Both the position numbers and the translations under genes were made by a program. From Kribbella sp. ALI-6-A (GTDB lineage: Bacteria; Actinomycetota; Actinomycetes; Propionibacteriales; Kribbellaceae): a stretch of DNA of 64,000 nt. Positions 1 to 8,518 of this stretch are shown here, one piece after another. Location: assembly GCF_001984195.1 (NCBI RefSeq), contig NZ_MTQN01000008.1:186001-250000 (forward strand), in the 5' to 3' direction. The notes under the pieces are model-generated. The model saw nothing but the letters and a program-made list of their open reading frames with translations. It had not been told where the DNA came from and did not search any database. Numbering within the stretch: the first letter of the stretch is position 1; each line of letters begins with the position of its first letter.

Positions 1-37
1 ACTCGACGGTGGGCCGCTGACAGCCCAAGATGTGCCC

Positions 38-781
38 ATGAGCACCGTCCAGGTCAGCGTTGATCGCACCAGCCGTACCCCGCTCCATGTCCAGCTGGCG
101 CAGCAGCTGGAGGCAGCGATCCAGGGCGGTGACCTGCCGGTCGGTTCCCGGCTCAGCAACGAGGTGGACCTCGCGGAGGCCTACGGGCTGAGCCGTCCAA
201 CCGTGCGGCAGGCCATCGCCCGGCTGGTCGACCAGGGCCTCCTGGTCCGCAAGCGTGGCGTCGGCACGCAGGTCGTCGGCAATTCCGGCCAGGTCCGGCG
301 CTCGCTGGAGCTCACCAGCCTGTACGACGATCTGGCGGCGGCGCACCGCAAGCCCGAGACCGAGGTCCTGCGCTTCGGCATCGCTCCCGCGAGCCCTGAC
401 GTGGCCGCTGCCCTGCAGTGCGAGGCAGGAGACCGCGTACTGCGGCTGGAGCGCCTGCGCCGGGCGGACGGGGAGCCGTTGGCCCTGATGCGCAACTGGC
501 TGCCGCCGGAGATGCTGGACACCGACCCCAGCACTCTGGCCGAGCGCGGCCTGTACGAGCTGCTCCGGGCCGAGGGGGTCCGCCTCAAGGTGGCCCACCA
601 GACCATCTCGGCCCAGCCGGCCACCCTGGAACAAGCTCGCCTTCTCGGTGAGGAAGTGGGCCACCCGCTGCTGGCGACCACGCGGATCACCTACGACGAC
701 CACGGGCGCGCGGTGGAGTACGGCTCGCACCTGTTCCGCGCCTCCCGCTACGCCTTCGAGCACACCCTCGTCCACCGCTGA
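38..781 (+). CDS. GntR-family transcriptional regulator (HutC/UTRA type)
   Basis: Cytoplasmic DNA-binding regulator of about 247 residues, normal for the HutC subfamily. Residues 8-78 form the GntR winged helix: a LHVQLAQQLEAAI stretch, then the recognition segment LSRPTVRQAIARLVDQGLL and a G-V-G-T wing. Residues from about 95 to the end match a UTRA ligand domain, including ALMRNWLP and a final EYGSHLFRASRYAFEH. The ATG at 38 is preferred to the GTG at 32; only 37 bases precede it in the window, so its promoter and any divergent target lie outside. It converges on the gene ending at 822 with a 40-base gap. The ligand is not predictable; UTRA domains commonly bind sugar phosphates or amino-acid derivatives. 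Confidence 0.9.
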   Translation: MSTVQVSVDRTSRTPLHVQLAQQLEAAIQGGDLPVGSRLSNEVDLAEAYGLSRPTVRQAIARLVDQGLLVRKRGVGTQVVGNSGQVRRSLELTSLYDDLAAAHRKPETEVLRFGIAPASPDVAAALQCEAGDRVLRLERLRRADGEPLALMRNWLPPEMLDTDPSTLAERGLYELLRAEGVRLKVAHQTISAQPATLEQARLLGEEVGHPLLATTRITYDDHGRAVEYGSHLFRASRYAFEHTLVHR

Positions 782-821
782 CCCACCCCTCAGAGGATCA
801 GCGGCGGACGAGAGAGCCTTA

Positions 822-2072
822 CTACTTACCAGTTCCAGGGAACTTCCAGCCGGCGTTCCCGGCCATCGCGAACAACTCGGCGGTGCTGAGCACCGGCTTG
901 ACCCGAGTGTGCTTCGCGTCCTTCTCCTGCGGGCCGTTGTAGCTGGTCATGCTGATCATGCGGCCGTCCGGGTAGTGGATCTCGACCCGGTTGGCGAGCA
1001 CGCCGTTGATCGCTTGGCGCTCGTCGCCGTACGTCGGCTCGTTCCTCGACCAGCCGGTCACCGCGCCGTCCGGACGGACCTGGCAGTGCGACGGACCCTC
1101 GTCGCCGCACTTGGTCCTGGGCGTCTCGTACTGCACGAACACGTCGACCCGGGCCGCGCCTCTGCCGTCGTTGACGACGTACGACGCACCGTTGAAGCCG
1201 TCACCGCCGCCACCCCAGGTCTCCGGACGAGTGAGCTGGAGATTCCGGGGGAGCACGTTCCGCAAGGTCTGCTGGGTCTGGGACAGCGGCACCGTCGGTT
1301 TGCCGTCGCCGGGTTGCGGGCCGAGATCCGGCTCAGGCGCCTTGGCCGGAAAAGTCCACTCGCTGCTGGTCGCCATCGCAGTCAGCTGGGCCACCGAGAA
1401 CAGTGGGTTCGGCCTGGTGTGCTGGACTCCGACTCTCGGCGCGTTGTAGCTGTAGATGCTGATCATCCGCCCGTCGGGCCGGAAGAGCTCGACCACCGTG
1501 TTCTTGATGCCCCACGGATTCTTGTCCGGGCGATCCCGGGTGATCGACTCGTTGGCGTACGACGTGAACACCGATCCGTCCGGCAGGACCTTGCAGGTGC
1601 CGTGCAGTCCGGCGCAGGTCGAGAGCACCTTGGTGGTGATGATCGAGACCCTGATCAGCGAGGCACCCCGGCCGTCGTTCACGACGACCTCGGCGCGGTG
1701 CATCCCACCGCCGTCGGCCCCGCTCTTCGGCGACGACTGCTGCAGCGTTTCCGGCAGGAGGCTTTGAAGAGTCGCCAGCGTTCCGGCGGGCGTGGCCGGC
1801 TTCGGTGCGGCAGGCCGTTGCGTCGGTGCCGCGGTAGTGCTACCGGCGACGGGGGCCTGCGGGGTGCCGGCGAACAGTTGGGTGCCGCCGACGGTGACGC
1901 CGGCCGTGGCCAGGACCGCCGCGGCGCCGCTGAGGCTCAGCAGCGCCTTGCGGCGCCGGCGCAGCGTGACGCCCCGGCGGATGCCGCGGTCCACCAGATC
2001 CGGTGACTCCGGCTCGAGATCGTCGGTGACCCGGCGCATCAGGTCGGGCAAGCTGTCGTTCAAGTTGTTCAT
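822..2072 (-). CDS. Membrane-anchored protein with two tandem copies of an extracytoplasmic domain, partner of SigE-type sigma factor
   Basis: 416 residues. A cytoplasmic N-terminus of about 40 residues is followed by one hydrophobic helix (LLSLSGAAAVLATAGVTVGG, about 44-63) and a Thr/Pro/Ala-rich linker. The outside part holds two related copies of about 130 residues: each has a LLP/VLP segment, a VVNDGRGA motif, paired cysteines, a PDGRMIS segment and an ending like AMAxxxxWxFP. The gene lies 17 bases downstream of the sigma-factor gene and is probably co-transcribed. By position it may be an anti-sigma or sensor protein, but no zinc anti-sigma HxxxCxxC motif is visible, so that role is inferred from context only. 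Confidence 0.75.
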   Translation of the reverse strand: MNNLNDSLPDLMRRVTDDLEPESPDLVDRGIRRGVTLRRRRKALLSLSGAAAVLATAGVTVGGTQLFAGTPQAPVAGSTTAAPTQRPAAPKPATPAGTLATLQSLLPETLQQSSPKSGADGGGMHRAEVVVNDGRGASLIRVSIITTKVLSTCAGLHGTCKVLPDGSVFTSYANESITRDRPDKNPWGIKNTVVELFRPDGRMISIYSYNAPRVGVQHTRPNPLFSVAQLTAMATSSEWTFPAKAPEPDLGPQPGDGKPTVPLSQTQQTLRNVLPRNLQLTRPETWGGGGDGFNGASYVVNDGRGAARVDVFVQYETPRTKCGDEGPSHCQVRPDGAVTGWSRNEPTYGDERQAINGVLANRVEIHYPDGRMISMTSYNGPQEKDAKHTRVKPVLSTAELFAMAGNAGWKFPGTGK

Positions 2073-2089
2073 CGGGATTCTCCTGCGGA

Positions 2090-2587
2090 TCAGAGAGCGA
2101 TCAGGTGGACGTCGTCGCCGAGCACCGCGCGGAGCCGGTCCAGGGCGCGGGAGGTCCGGGTTCTGATCGCACCGGCGTTCTTGCCGAGATCGAGCGCGAC
2201 CTGTTCGACGCTGCGATCTTCGAAGAACCGCAGCACGAGCACCGCACGATCAAGGGGAGACAGTTCGGCCAGAGCGTCCCGGAGGGCCACCCGCAGCTCG
2301 AGATCACCGGAGTGCACCGGCTGGTCCGGCATGGCCTCGGTCGGCTGCTCGCCCCAGCTACGCCGCCGGCGCTGCGAGATGAACGTCCGGGCCAGCACGG
2401 TCTGCGCGTACGCCGCGGGGTTCTCGATCCGCTGCATCCGCCACCAGGACCGGTACATCTTGGCCAGCGTCTCCTGCACCAGGTCCTCAGCGTGGTGCCG
2501 GTCGCCGGCGAGCAGCCAGGCGGTCCGGTACAGCTGGGGAGTTCGCGCTCTGGCGAACTCCTCGAAATCGTCCGTCGTCGATCCCAT
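2090..2587 (-). CDS. SigE-family ECF RNA polymerase sigma factor
   Basis: About 165 residues, typical for the actinobacterial SigE subfamily of ECF factors. Region 2 (about 5-70) carries FARARTPQLYRTAWLLAGD and AEDLVQETLAKMYRSWWRM. Region 4 (about 108-155) carries SPLDRAVLVLRFFEDRSVEQVA and the helix-turn-helix GKNAGAIRTRTSRALDRLR. The ATG at 2587 (MGSTTDDFEEFA) is chosen over the one eight codons upstream because family members begin just before the FEEFxxAR motif. It is followed by the duplicated-domain membrane protein. The upstream spacer to the tad locus is about 295 bases and divergent. Confidence 0.9.
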   Translation of the reverse strand: MGSTTDDFEEFARARTPQLYRTAWLLAGDRHHAEDLVQETLAKMYRSWWRMQRIENPAAYAQTVLARTFISQRRRRSWGEQPTEAMPDQPVHSGDLELRVALRDALAELSPLDRAVLVLRFFEDRSVEQVALDLGKNAGAIRTRTSRALDRLRAVLGDDVHLIAL

Positions 2588-2882
2588 CACGGCCCTTCGT
2601 CGTGGTCTCACTCTGTACGACGCCGCGGGCCATCGGGCGCGTTACAGCCGGCCGGTCCCGGCGCGGCGGAGGCCACGGGTTTCTGCAACAAGCTGCAACG
2701 CGGGTGGACCACACCGTGAGCGCACGGTTACGGTCGGTCGGCCTCTGCCCGCCGGTCAGTTGTCCACAGGTTGCGCGGATCGGGTTGGCGCCCGCACCCT
2801 CCGGCTTGGGAGGATGGTCGCGCAGGGTGACGAAACGGTCGCCGGCCGGCAGAGCCGAACCACTGACGAGCACGGGGAGACG
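2588..2882. other. Divergent spacer between sigma factor and tad locus
   Basis: 295 bases without a credible gene. It must contain the promoters of both the sigma-factor operon and tadA. It holds one consensus DnaA box (2760-2768) and a Shine-Dalgarno GGGGAGA just before the tadA ATG. No clear sigma-70 promoter was found by eye. Confidence 0.6.
2760..2768 (+). promoter_or_regulatory. Single consensus DnaA-box sequence
   Basis: TTGTCCACA at 2760-2768 equals the high-GC actinobacterial DnaA box. It is in the divergent spacer, not in a gene. One box is not an origin; it could titrate DnaA or be chance. Confidence 0.4.
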
Positions 2883-4160
2883 ATGACAGCCGACAGGGTC
2901 GCCGCGCGCCGCAACGGCTTCGGTGGTGCGGTCGAGCTGATCGACGCGCAGGTCCGCGACGTCGTCCGGCGCGAGGGCATCGACCCGCTGCGCGACCCGG
3001 GCGCGGTCAGCTCGATCGTCGCGACCGTCGTCCGGGAGTACGACGAGCGCAGCCTGACCGGCATCGTGCCGCCGATCGGCGACGTCGAGGCGGTCAGCCG
3101 AGAGGTGCACGACCGGGTCGCCGGATTCGGGCCGCTGCAGCGCTATCTGGACGACCCGGCGGTCGAGGAGATCTGGATCAACGAACCGTCCCGCGTGTTC
3201 ATCGCCCGCGACGGCCGGCACGAGCTGACCACCACGGTGCTGACCGAGGAGGAGGTCGCCGACCTGGTCGAGCGGATGCTGAAGACGACCGGACGGCGGA
3301 TCGACGTCTCGCAGCCGTTCACCGATGCGCGCCTGCCCGACGGCAGCCGGGTGCACATCGTGCTCGGCGGTATCACTCAGCGCTATGCGGCGATCAACAT
3401 CCGGAAATTCACGGTCCGGGCCACCAAGCTGGCCGACCTGGTCGCGCTCGGTTCACTGACTCCGCACGCGGCCGCGGTGCTCGACGCGTCCGTTGCCGTC
3501 GGCCTCAACATCTTGGTGGCCGGAGGCACCCAAGCGGGCAAGACCACGATGCTGAACGCGCTGGCCGGTTCGATTCCGGGCCGGGAGCGGGTGATCAGCT
3601 GCGAGGAGGTCTTCGAGATCAAGCTACCGATCCCCGACTGGGTGTCGATGCAGACCCGGCAGGCCGGGCTCGAGGGCACCGGCGAGGTGCGGTTGCGCGA
3701 CCTGGTCAAGGAGTCGCTGCGGATGCGGCCGTCCCGGGTGATCGTCGGCGAGGTCCGCGGCGAGGAGTGCCTGGACCTCCTCTTGGCTTTGAACAGTGGA
3801 CTTCCCGGGATGTGCACGATCCACGCGAACTCGGCACGCGAGGCGTTGACCAAGATGTGCACGCTGCCGTTGCTCGCGGGAGAGAACATCGGGTCCCGGT
3901 TCGTGCTGCCGACGGTGGCAGGTTGCGTCGACCTCGTCGTGCACCTCGGCATCGGGGCCGACGGGCAGCGCCGGGTGCGCGAGATCGTCGCGGTGAGTGG
4001 ACGGATCGAGGACCAGACGATCGAGACCGAGACCCTGTTCGGCACCTACGACGGCGTACTGCGGCGGGCCGAGGGGCAGCTGCCGCACCCGGAGCGGTTC
4101 CAGCAGGCGGGCTATTCGCCGTCCGGGCTGCTGACCGAGCTGCCGCGAGGGGTGCACTGA
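2883..4160 (+). CDS. tadA: Tad/Flp pilus or secretion ATPase, CpaF family
   Basis: 425-residue type II/IV secretion ATPase. The N-terminal half contains the usual VHDRVAGFGPLQRYLDDPxVEEIWIN segment (about 77-104). The Walker A motif GGTQAGKTT lies near residue 215, the Asp-box region is around RVISCEEVFEI, and Walker B/His-box segments follow (SRVIVGEVRGEE, TIHANSAREAL). The reading frame stays open far upstream, but the ATG at 2883 has GGGGAGA in front and gives a family-typical N-terminus. It would power assembly of the pilin-like proteins encoded downstream. Its stop overlaps the tadB ATG (TGATG), implying translational coupling. Confidence 0.93.
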   Translation: MTADRVAARRNGFGGAVELIDAQVRDVVRREGIDPLRDPGAVSSIVATVVREYDERSLTGIVPPIGDVEAVSREVHDRVAGFGPLQRYLDDPAVEEIWINEPSRVFIARDGRHELTTTVLTEEEVADLVERMLKTTGRRIDVSQPFTDARLPDGSRVHIVLGGITQRYAAINIRKFTVRATKLADLVALGSLTPHAAAVLDASVAVGLNILVAGGTQAGKTTMLNALAGSIPGRERVISCEEVFEIKLPIPDWVSMQTRQAGLEGTGEVRLRDLVKESLRMRPSRVIVGEVRGEECLDLLLALNSGLPGMCTIHANSAREALTKMCTLPLLAGENIGSRFVLPTVAGCVDLVVHLGIGADGQRRVREIVAVSGRIEDQTIETETLFGTYDGVLRRAEGQLPHPERFQQAGYSPSGLLTELPRGVH

Positions 4161-5020
4161 TGGGGCTGCTGCTCGGGCTGTTCTTCGGGGTCGGGTTGTT
4201 GCTGATCGGCTGGTCGTTCGTCGCGCCGTACGAGGAGAAGCCGAAGACCGACGGGCGGTTGACGGCACGCAGCCGTGACCTGCTGGCGCGGGCCGGGGTC
4301 GAGGGGGTCACGCCGGGCGCGTTCATCGGGGCTTGCCTGCTGACGGGGTTCGTGGCGTTCGTGCTGATGTTCCTGGTGTCGGCGACGTTGCCGGTCGGTG
4401 TGGTGTTCGGGGTGATGGCCGGTGGGGTGCCGGTCGCGCTGCTGAAGAGCCGGGCCCGCAAGCGACTGGCGGAGTTCCGGGAGCTGTGGCCGGACGTGGT
4501 CGACAACATCGCCTCCGCCGTACGGGCTGGGCTGTCGCTGTCCGAGGCGCTGGCGCAGGTCGGGGAGCGTGGGCCGTTGCCGCTGCGGGAGCCGTTCCGG
4601 CGGTTCGGGGCCGACTACGCCTCGACCGGGCGGTTCGCCGACTCGCTGGACCGGTTGAAGGCGCGGCTGGCCGATCCGGTCGGCGATCGGGTGGTGGAGG
4701 CGTTGCGAATCGCGCGCGAGGTCGGTGGCGGTGACCTCGGCCGGCTGCTGCGGTCGCTGTCGAGCTTCCTGCGCGACGACGCCCGGACCAGATCGGAGCT
4801 GGAGTCGAGACAGTCCTGGTCGGTGAACGGCGCTCGCGTCGCGGTGGCGGCTCCGTGGCTGGTGCTCGGGCTGCTGTCGTTCCAGGGCGACGTGATCCAG
4901 CGGTACAACTCGCCGGTCGGAGCGCTGATCATCGGCATCGGTGCCGTGGTCTGCGTGCTCGCCTACCGGGTGATGCTGCGCATCGGCCGGCTGCCCGAGC
5001 CCGAGCGGGTGCTGCGATGA
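4160..5020 (+). CDS. tadB: Tad pilus assembly inner-membrane protein TadB
   Basis: 286 residues. N-terminal helix (GLLLGLFFGVGLLLIGW), two central helices (about 55-97), then a T2SSF cytoplasmic domain with LWPDVVDNIASAVRAGLSLSEALAQ and a C-terminal pair of helices. Together with TadC it forms the platform on which the TadA ATPase acts. The ATG at 4160 overlaps the tadA stop, and the gene's end overlaps the tadC start by four bases (ATGA), so tadABC is one coupled unit. Confidence 0.9.
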   Translation: MGLLLGLFFGVGLLLIGWSFVAPYEEKPKTDGRLTARSRDLLARAGVEGVTPGAFIGACLLTGFVAFVLMFLVSATLPVGVVFGVMAGGVPVALLKSRARKRLAEFRELWPDVVDNIASAVRAGLSLSEALAQVGERGPLPLREPFRRFGADYASTGRFADSLDRLKARLADPVGDRVVEALRIAREVGGGDLGRLLRSLSSFLRDDARTRSELESRQSWSVNGARVAVAAPWLVLGLLSFQGDVIQRYNSPVGALIIGIGAVVCVLAYRVMLRIGRLPEPERVLR

Positions 5021-5955
5021 GTCCCGTGCTGATGGGTGGCCTGCTCGGCGGAATGCTCGGGGCGAGTCTGCTGCTGGTGATCCGGCGGGTGCCGTTCCTG
5101 CGCAAGCCGACGGTCGACGACCGGATCGGGCCGTACCTGCGCGACCTCGCCGGAGCCGACGTGTTCTCCGGCGTGGTCGACTCGGGGTCGCCGTTCCACG
5201 CGATCCTGCGGATGTTCGGGCCGTCGTTGCGCGCGGGAGCCGTGCGGCTGGAGCGGATCCTCGGCGGTGCGGTGTCGATCCGGCGCCGGCTCGCGCGGGC
5301 GGGCATCGACCGGAGCGTGGAGGAGTTCCGGATCGAGCAGGTGCTGTGGGGGACGGCAGGATTCGGTGCAGGACTGCTGATCGCGCTCGTGGCGCTGTCG
5401 CTGGGTTATGGGAACCCCGTCGGACTGCTTGTGCTGTCCGCGCTGCTCGCCGTACTGGGTGTGCTGTCGCGGGACACCTACCTGAGCACCCAGGTGCGCA
5501 ACCGGGAGCGCCGGCTTCTGGCGGAGCTGCCGACGGTGGCCGAGTTGCTTGCGCTGTCAGTCGCGGCAGGGGAGGGTCCGGCGGCGGCGCTCGACCGCGT
5601 GGCCAGGTCGTGCCGGGGAGAGCTGGCCGACGAGCTTCAGCGTGTGCTCGCGGAGACGCGTGCGGGTTCGTCGCTGGTGCGCGCGCTCGACAGCCTGGCG
5701 GACCGGACGGGCCTGCTCGCGCTGTCCCGGTTCGCCGACGGGTTGGCGGTCGCGCTCGAACGCGGTACGCCGCTGGCCGACGTCCTGCGGGCCCAGGCCG
5801 GAGACATCCGCGAGGCGAGCCGGCGTGAGCTGATCGAGTCCGGAGCGCGTCGCGAGGTCGCGATGATGGTGCCGGTCGTGTTCCTGGTGCTGCCCGTCAC
5901 CATCATGTTCGCCTTCTACCCCGGCGCTGTCGGGATCGAGATGATCGCCGGATGA
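5017..5955 (+). CDS. tadC: Tad pilus assembly inner-membrane protein TadC
   Basis: 312 residues with an N-terminal helix (LMGGLLGGMLGASLLLVI), central helices around 110-155, a T2SSF domain with LLAELPTVAELLALSVAAGEGPxxALDRVA, and a C-terminal helix ending FAFYPG. It starts at the ATG of the ATGA overlap with tadB. TadB and TadC are the paired platform subunits in Gram-positive Tad systems. The gene is followed after 14 bases by the small pilin-like gene. Confidence 0.88.
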   Translation: MSPVLMGGLLGGMLGASLLLVIRRVPFLRKPTVDDRIGPYLRDLAGADVFSGVVDSGSPFHAILRMFGPSLRAGAVRLERILGGAVSIRRRLARAGIDRSVEEFRIEQVLWGTAGFGAGLLIALVALSLGYGNPVGLLVLSALLAVLGVLSRDTYLSTQVRNRERRLLAELPTVAELLALSVAAGEGPAAALDRVARSCRGELADELQRVLAETRAGSSLVRALDSLADRTGLLALSRFADGLAVALERGTPLADVLRAQAGDIREASRRELIESGARREVAMMVPVVFLVLPVTIMFAFYPGAVGIEMIAG

Positions 5956-5969
5956 AACGAGGAGAAACC

Positions 5970-6167
5970 ATGTCCCTGTTGCTGACCAGACTCTTCCTGT
6001 CCCTGGTCCTGAAAGCACGCCCGGCAGCCAAGGAACGCGGCGACGTCCCCGGCTGGGTCCTGATCACGGTGATGACGGCCGGCCTGGTCGTCGTCATCTG
6101 GAATCTGGCGGGTACCAAACTCGCAGACATGCTGGAACGCGCTCTGGACTCCGTCACCGGCAAGTGA
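5970..6167 (+). CDS. Small Flp-pilin-like membrane protein
   Basis: 65 residues when started at the ATG at 5970, which has GAGGAGA five to ten bases upstream; an in-frame ATG at 5952 would lack this site. A basic N-terminus with RGDVPG precedes one hydrophobic helix (WVLITVMTAGLVVVIWNLAG) and a short tail. Size, position after tadC and single helix fit a major Flp-type pilin, but the classic Glu-Tyr pair after the cleavage Gly is not present. It overlaps the next gene by four bases (GTGA). Confidence 0.75.
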   Translation: MSLLLTRLFLSLVLKARPAAKERGDVPGWVLITVMTAGLVVVIWNLAGTKLADMLERALDSVTGK

Positions 6168-6568
6168 TCGGAGCCCACGGCAACCAACGGCGGCGGGACC
6201 AGCGCGGCGCGGCAGTGGTCGACTTCGTGCTGGTGTCGGTGATCGTCGTGCCGTTGTTCCTGGGCATCCTGCAGGTCGGCCTGTTCCTGTACATCCGCAA
6301 CACGATGACCGCGGCGGCCTCCGAAGGCGCGCACTACGCGGCGGTGCTCAACCGGGACACCGCCGACGGCGAGGCCCGGACCCGTGAACTGGTCGACGGT
6401 GTCGTCCGGGACGAGCTGATCGAGTCGGTCACCGCCGAGCAGACCGACGTCGACGGGCAGCCCGTGGTGCGGGTCGCGATCTCGGCCCACATGCCCGCGC
6501 TCGGGCTGTGGGGGCCCGGCATCGACTTCACGGTCGAGGGGCACGCGATCAAGGAGACCGGCGAGTGA
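6164..6568 (+). CDS. TadE-like pseudopilin
   Basis: 134 residues. A short basic leader ends in RDQRGAAVVDFVLV, the typical TadE start (RGxxxVEF/DF), followed by one hydrophobic helix to about residue 45 and an extracytoplasmic domain. GTG at 6164 overlaps the preceding stop. Probably a minor pilin or assembly factor. It overlaps the next gene by a GTGA junction. Confidence 0.85.
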   Translation: MIGAHGNQRRRDQRGAAVVDFVLVSVIVVPLFLGILQVGLFLYIRNTMTAAASEGAHYAAVLNRDTADGEARTRELVDGVVRDELIESVTAEQTDVDGQPVVRVAISAHMPALGLWGPGIDFTVEGHAIKETGE

Positions 6569-7068
6569 GGGAACGGCGGCGGAACCGAGACAGTTCGTCA
6601 AACCTGCTCGCGAAGGCGGCCCGCCGAAAACGCGACGAGCAGGGCAGCGCGGTGGTCGAGTTCTCCTGGCTGGCGTTGCTGCTGCTGGTGCCGCTGGTCT
6701 ACGTGATGCTGGGCGTGTTCGACGTACAGCGTGCCTCGTACGGCGCGACGGCGGCGACGCGAGCCGCGGGGAGGGCCTTCGTCATCGTGCCGCAAGGGCT
6801 CACCGAGGACGACGCCAGGGCGCGGGCGTTCGAAGCCGCCCGGCTGGCGATGAAGGACCAAGGGCTCGACCTCGGATCCGGCGACCTGACGATCACCTGT
6901 GCCCCGGCCTGTCTGGAGCCTGGGTCGACGGTGACGGTCGAGCTGGACCATCAGGTGCCGCTGCCGCTGATCCCGGAGGCGCTCGGGGGAGCGCGACCGG
7001 CCGTCCACGTGTCCGCGTCGCACACCGAGCCGTACGGCGACTACCGGGAAGCGAAGGGCTCGCCGTGA
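6565..7068 (+). CDS. TadE/TadG-like pseudopilin with two-cysteine outer domain
   Basis: 167 residues from the GTG at 6565. The basic leader and DEQGSAVVEFSWLALLLLVPLVYVML are a TadE-type helix. The outer part contains TITCAPACLEPGSTV, with two cysteines three residues apart that could form a loop disulfide. The ORF is open upstream of 6565, but that would run through the previous coding sequence. It overlaps the next gene by four bases. Confidence 0.83.
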   Translation: MRERRRNRDSSSNLLAKAARRKRDEQGSAVVEFSWLALLLLVPLVYVMLGVFDVQRASYGATAATRAAGRAFVIVPQGLTEDDARARAFEAARLAMKDQGLDLGSGDLTITCAPACLEPGSTVTVELDHQVPLPLIPEALGGARPAVHVSASHTEPYGDYREAKGSP

Positions 7069-7499
7069 AACCACGACGGGAGCGGGACGAGCGCGGCCAG
7101 ATGACCGTGCTGATCATCGGGTTCACCGCGATCGTGCTGCTGATGATCGTCGTGGTGACCGACGTCTCGAAGGTGTTCCTGGTCCGGCGCGACCTGGACT
7201 CGACCGCGGACGGCGCGGTCCTGGCCGCGGCGAACGGCCTCGCGGCGATCTACGCGCAGACCGGCACCGGCGGCAACGCACCGATCGACCCGGAGGAGGC
7301 GCGGCGACTCACGGCCGACTACCTGGACACGGTGTCGGCGAGCGAGCGGTTCGACGGGCTCGACTGGTCGGCCGACGTGACCGGTACGACGGTGACCGTG
7401 CAGCTGACCTCCACGGTGGATCTGCCGTTCGAGCCGCCGGGCTGGCCGGGCGAGGCCGACATCGCGTCCACCGCGTCGGCCGTCGTACCGGTGCGGTGA
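7065..7499 (+). CDS. TadG-like pilus assembly protein
   Basis: 144 residues from the GTG at 7065. DERGQMTVLIIGFTAIVLLMIVVVTDVSKVFLVRRDLDSTADGAVLAAA is the standard start of actinobacterial TadG-like proteins; the rest is a small outside domain with no recognised motif. It is the last gene of the seven-gene tad unit. No prepilin peptidase or TadZ-like ATPase is seen next to it. Confidence 0.85.
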   Translation: MKPRRERDERGQMTVLIIGFTAIVLLMIVVVTDVSKVFLVRRDLDSTADGAVLAAANGLAAIYAQTGTGGNAPIDPEEARRLTADYLDTVSASERFDGLDWSADVTGTTVTVQLTSTVDLPFEPPGWPGEADIASTASAVVPVR

Positions 7500-7686
7500 T
7501 CCCGGGCTGGTTGCTCGCGGACCCGCCCGACCTGGCCGAGGCGGTCAGCCGGCTGGTCAGCACCGCGCCATACACGGCCATGCCACGCGCTGTCCCGGCC
7601 AACGCCGGCGACCGTGACGAACTGTTGTCCAGGGCAACATGTGGAACGGGTTTGCCCGACTGGGCTCCTGGGGCACCATGGGGACC

Positions 7687-8481
7687 ATGCGGATCGATCT
7701 GACAGGACGACGGGCGCTGGTTTCGGGATCCACCCAGGGGATCGGGCAGGCGATCGCCACCGAGCTGGCCAGAGCCGGCGCGAGTGTGGTGGTCAACGGG
7801 CGCGACCAGGCCAAGACCGACAAGGCCGCCGAGGCGATCCAGCAGGAACTGCCTTCGGCGGAGCTGATTCCGGTCGCGGCGGACCTCGCGACCGTGGAGG
7901 GCGCCGACGCTCTGCGGCAGCAGGCGGGCGAGCTCGACATCCTGGTGAACAACCTCGGCATCTTCGGCGCCAAGCCGGTGCTGGAGATCGACGACGACGA
8001 GTGGCGCCGCTACTTCGAGGTCAACGTGCTGTCGGCGGTCCGGCTGACCCGGATGTACCTGCCGGGCATGATGGAGCGTGGCTTCGGCCGGGTGATGAAC
8101 ATCGCCAGCGACTCGGCGGTGGTCACGCCGCTGGAGATGGTGCACTACGGCGTGACCAAGACGGCGCTGCTGGCGGTGACCCGAGGGTTCGCGAAGGCGG
8201 CCGCCGGGACCGGCGTGACGGTCAACTCGGTGATGGCCGGCCCCACCCACACGCCTGGGGTCGAGGAGTTCGTTAACGAACTGGTGGACGACGACCTGCC
8301 CTGGGACCAGGCGCAGCACCAATTCATGAAGGAGCACCGGCCGTACTCGCTGATCCAGCGGCTGATCGAGCCGCGGGAGATCGGCAACCTGGTGGTGTAC
8401 CTCAGCTCCGAGCAGGCGTCGGCCACCACGGGCGGCGCGGTCCGCGTGGACGGCGGCTACATCGATTCGATCCTGCCGTAG
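7687..8481 (+). CDS. SDR-family NAD(P)-dependent oxidoreductase
   Basis: 264-residue classical short-chain dehydrogenase. The nucleotide-binding motif is STQGIGQAIA (about 13-22); NNLG replaces the common NNAG; catalytic Ser is near NIASDSAVV, with the YxxxK motif in HYGVTKTALL (Tyr-Lys about 156-160). FVNELV and the C-terminal TTGGAVRVDGGYIDSI are typical of the family. The ATG at 7687 begins just before the Rossmann fold; ATG 7678 is an alternative. It is 187 bases after the tad locus, in a spacer with nothing else recognised, and converges on the frameshifted gene at 8519. Substrate unknown. Confidence 0.88.
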   Translation: MRIDLTGRRALVSGSTQGIGQAIATELARAGASVVVNGRDQAKTDKAAEAIQQELPSAELIPVAADLATVEGADALRQQAGELDILVNNLGIFGAKPVLEIDDDEWRRYFEVNVLSAVRLTRMYLPGMMERGFGRVMNIASDSAVVTPLEMVHYGVTKTALLAVTRGFAKAAAGTGVTVNSVMAGPTHTPGVEEFVNELVDDDLPWDQAQHQFMKEHRPYSLIQRLIEPREIGNLVVYLSSEQASATTGGAVRVDGGYIDSILP

Positions 8482-8518
8482 CAGCGGCGGCCGGCGACCG
8501 GCTGACGAGGCAAAGCGC

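Noticed and set aside
2760..2768. Replication origin at the DnaA box
   Set aside because: One box only, no cluster, no AT-rich region, no dnaA or dnaN nearby.
7496..7702. 68-residue open frame between the tad locus and the SDR gene
   Set aside because: It starts inside the last tad gene, has no ribosome site, runs across the SDR start codon and has no protein-like motif.
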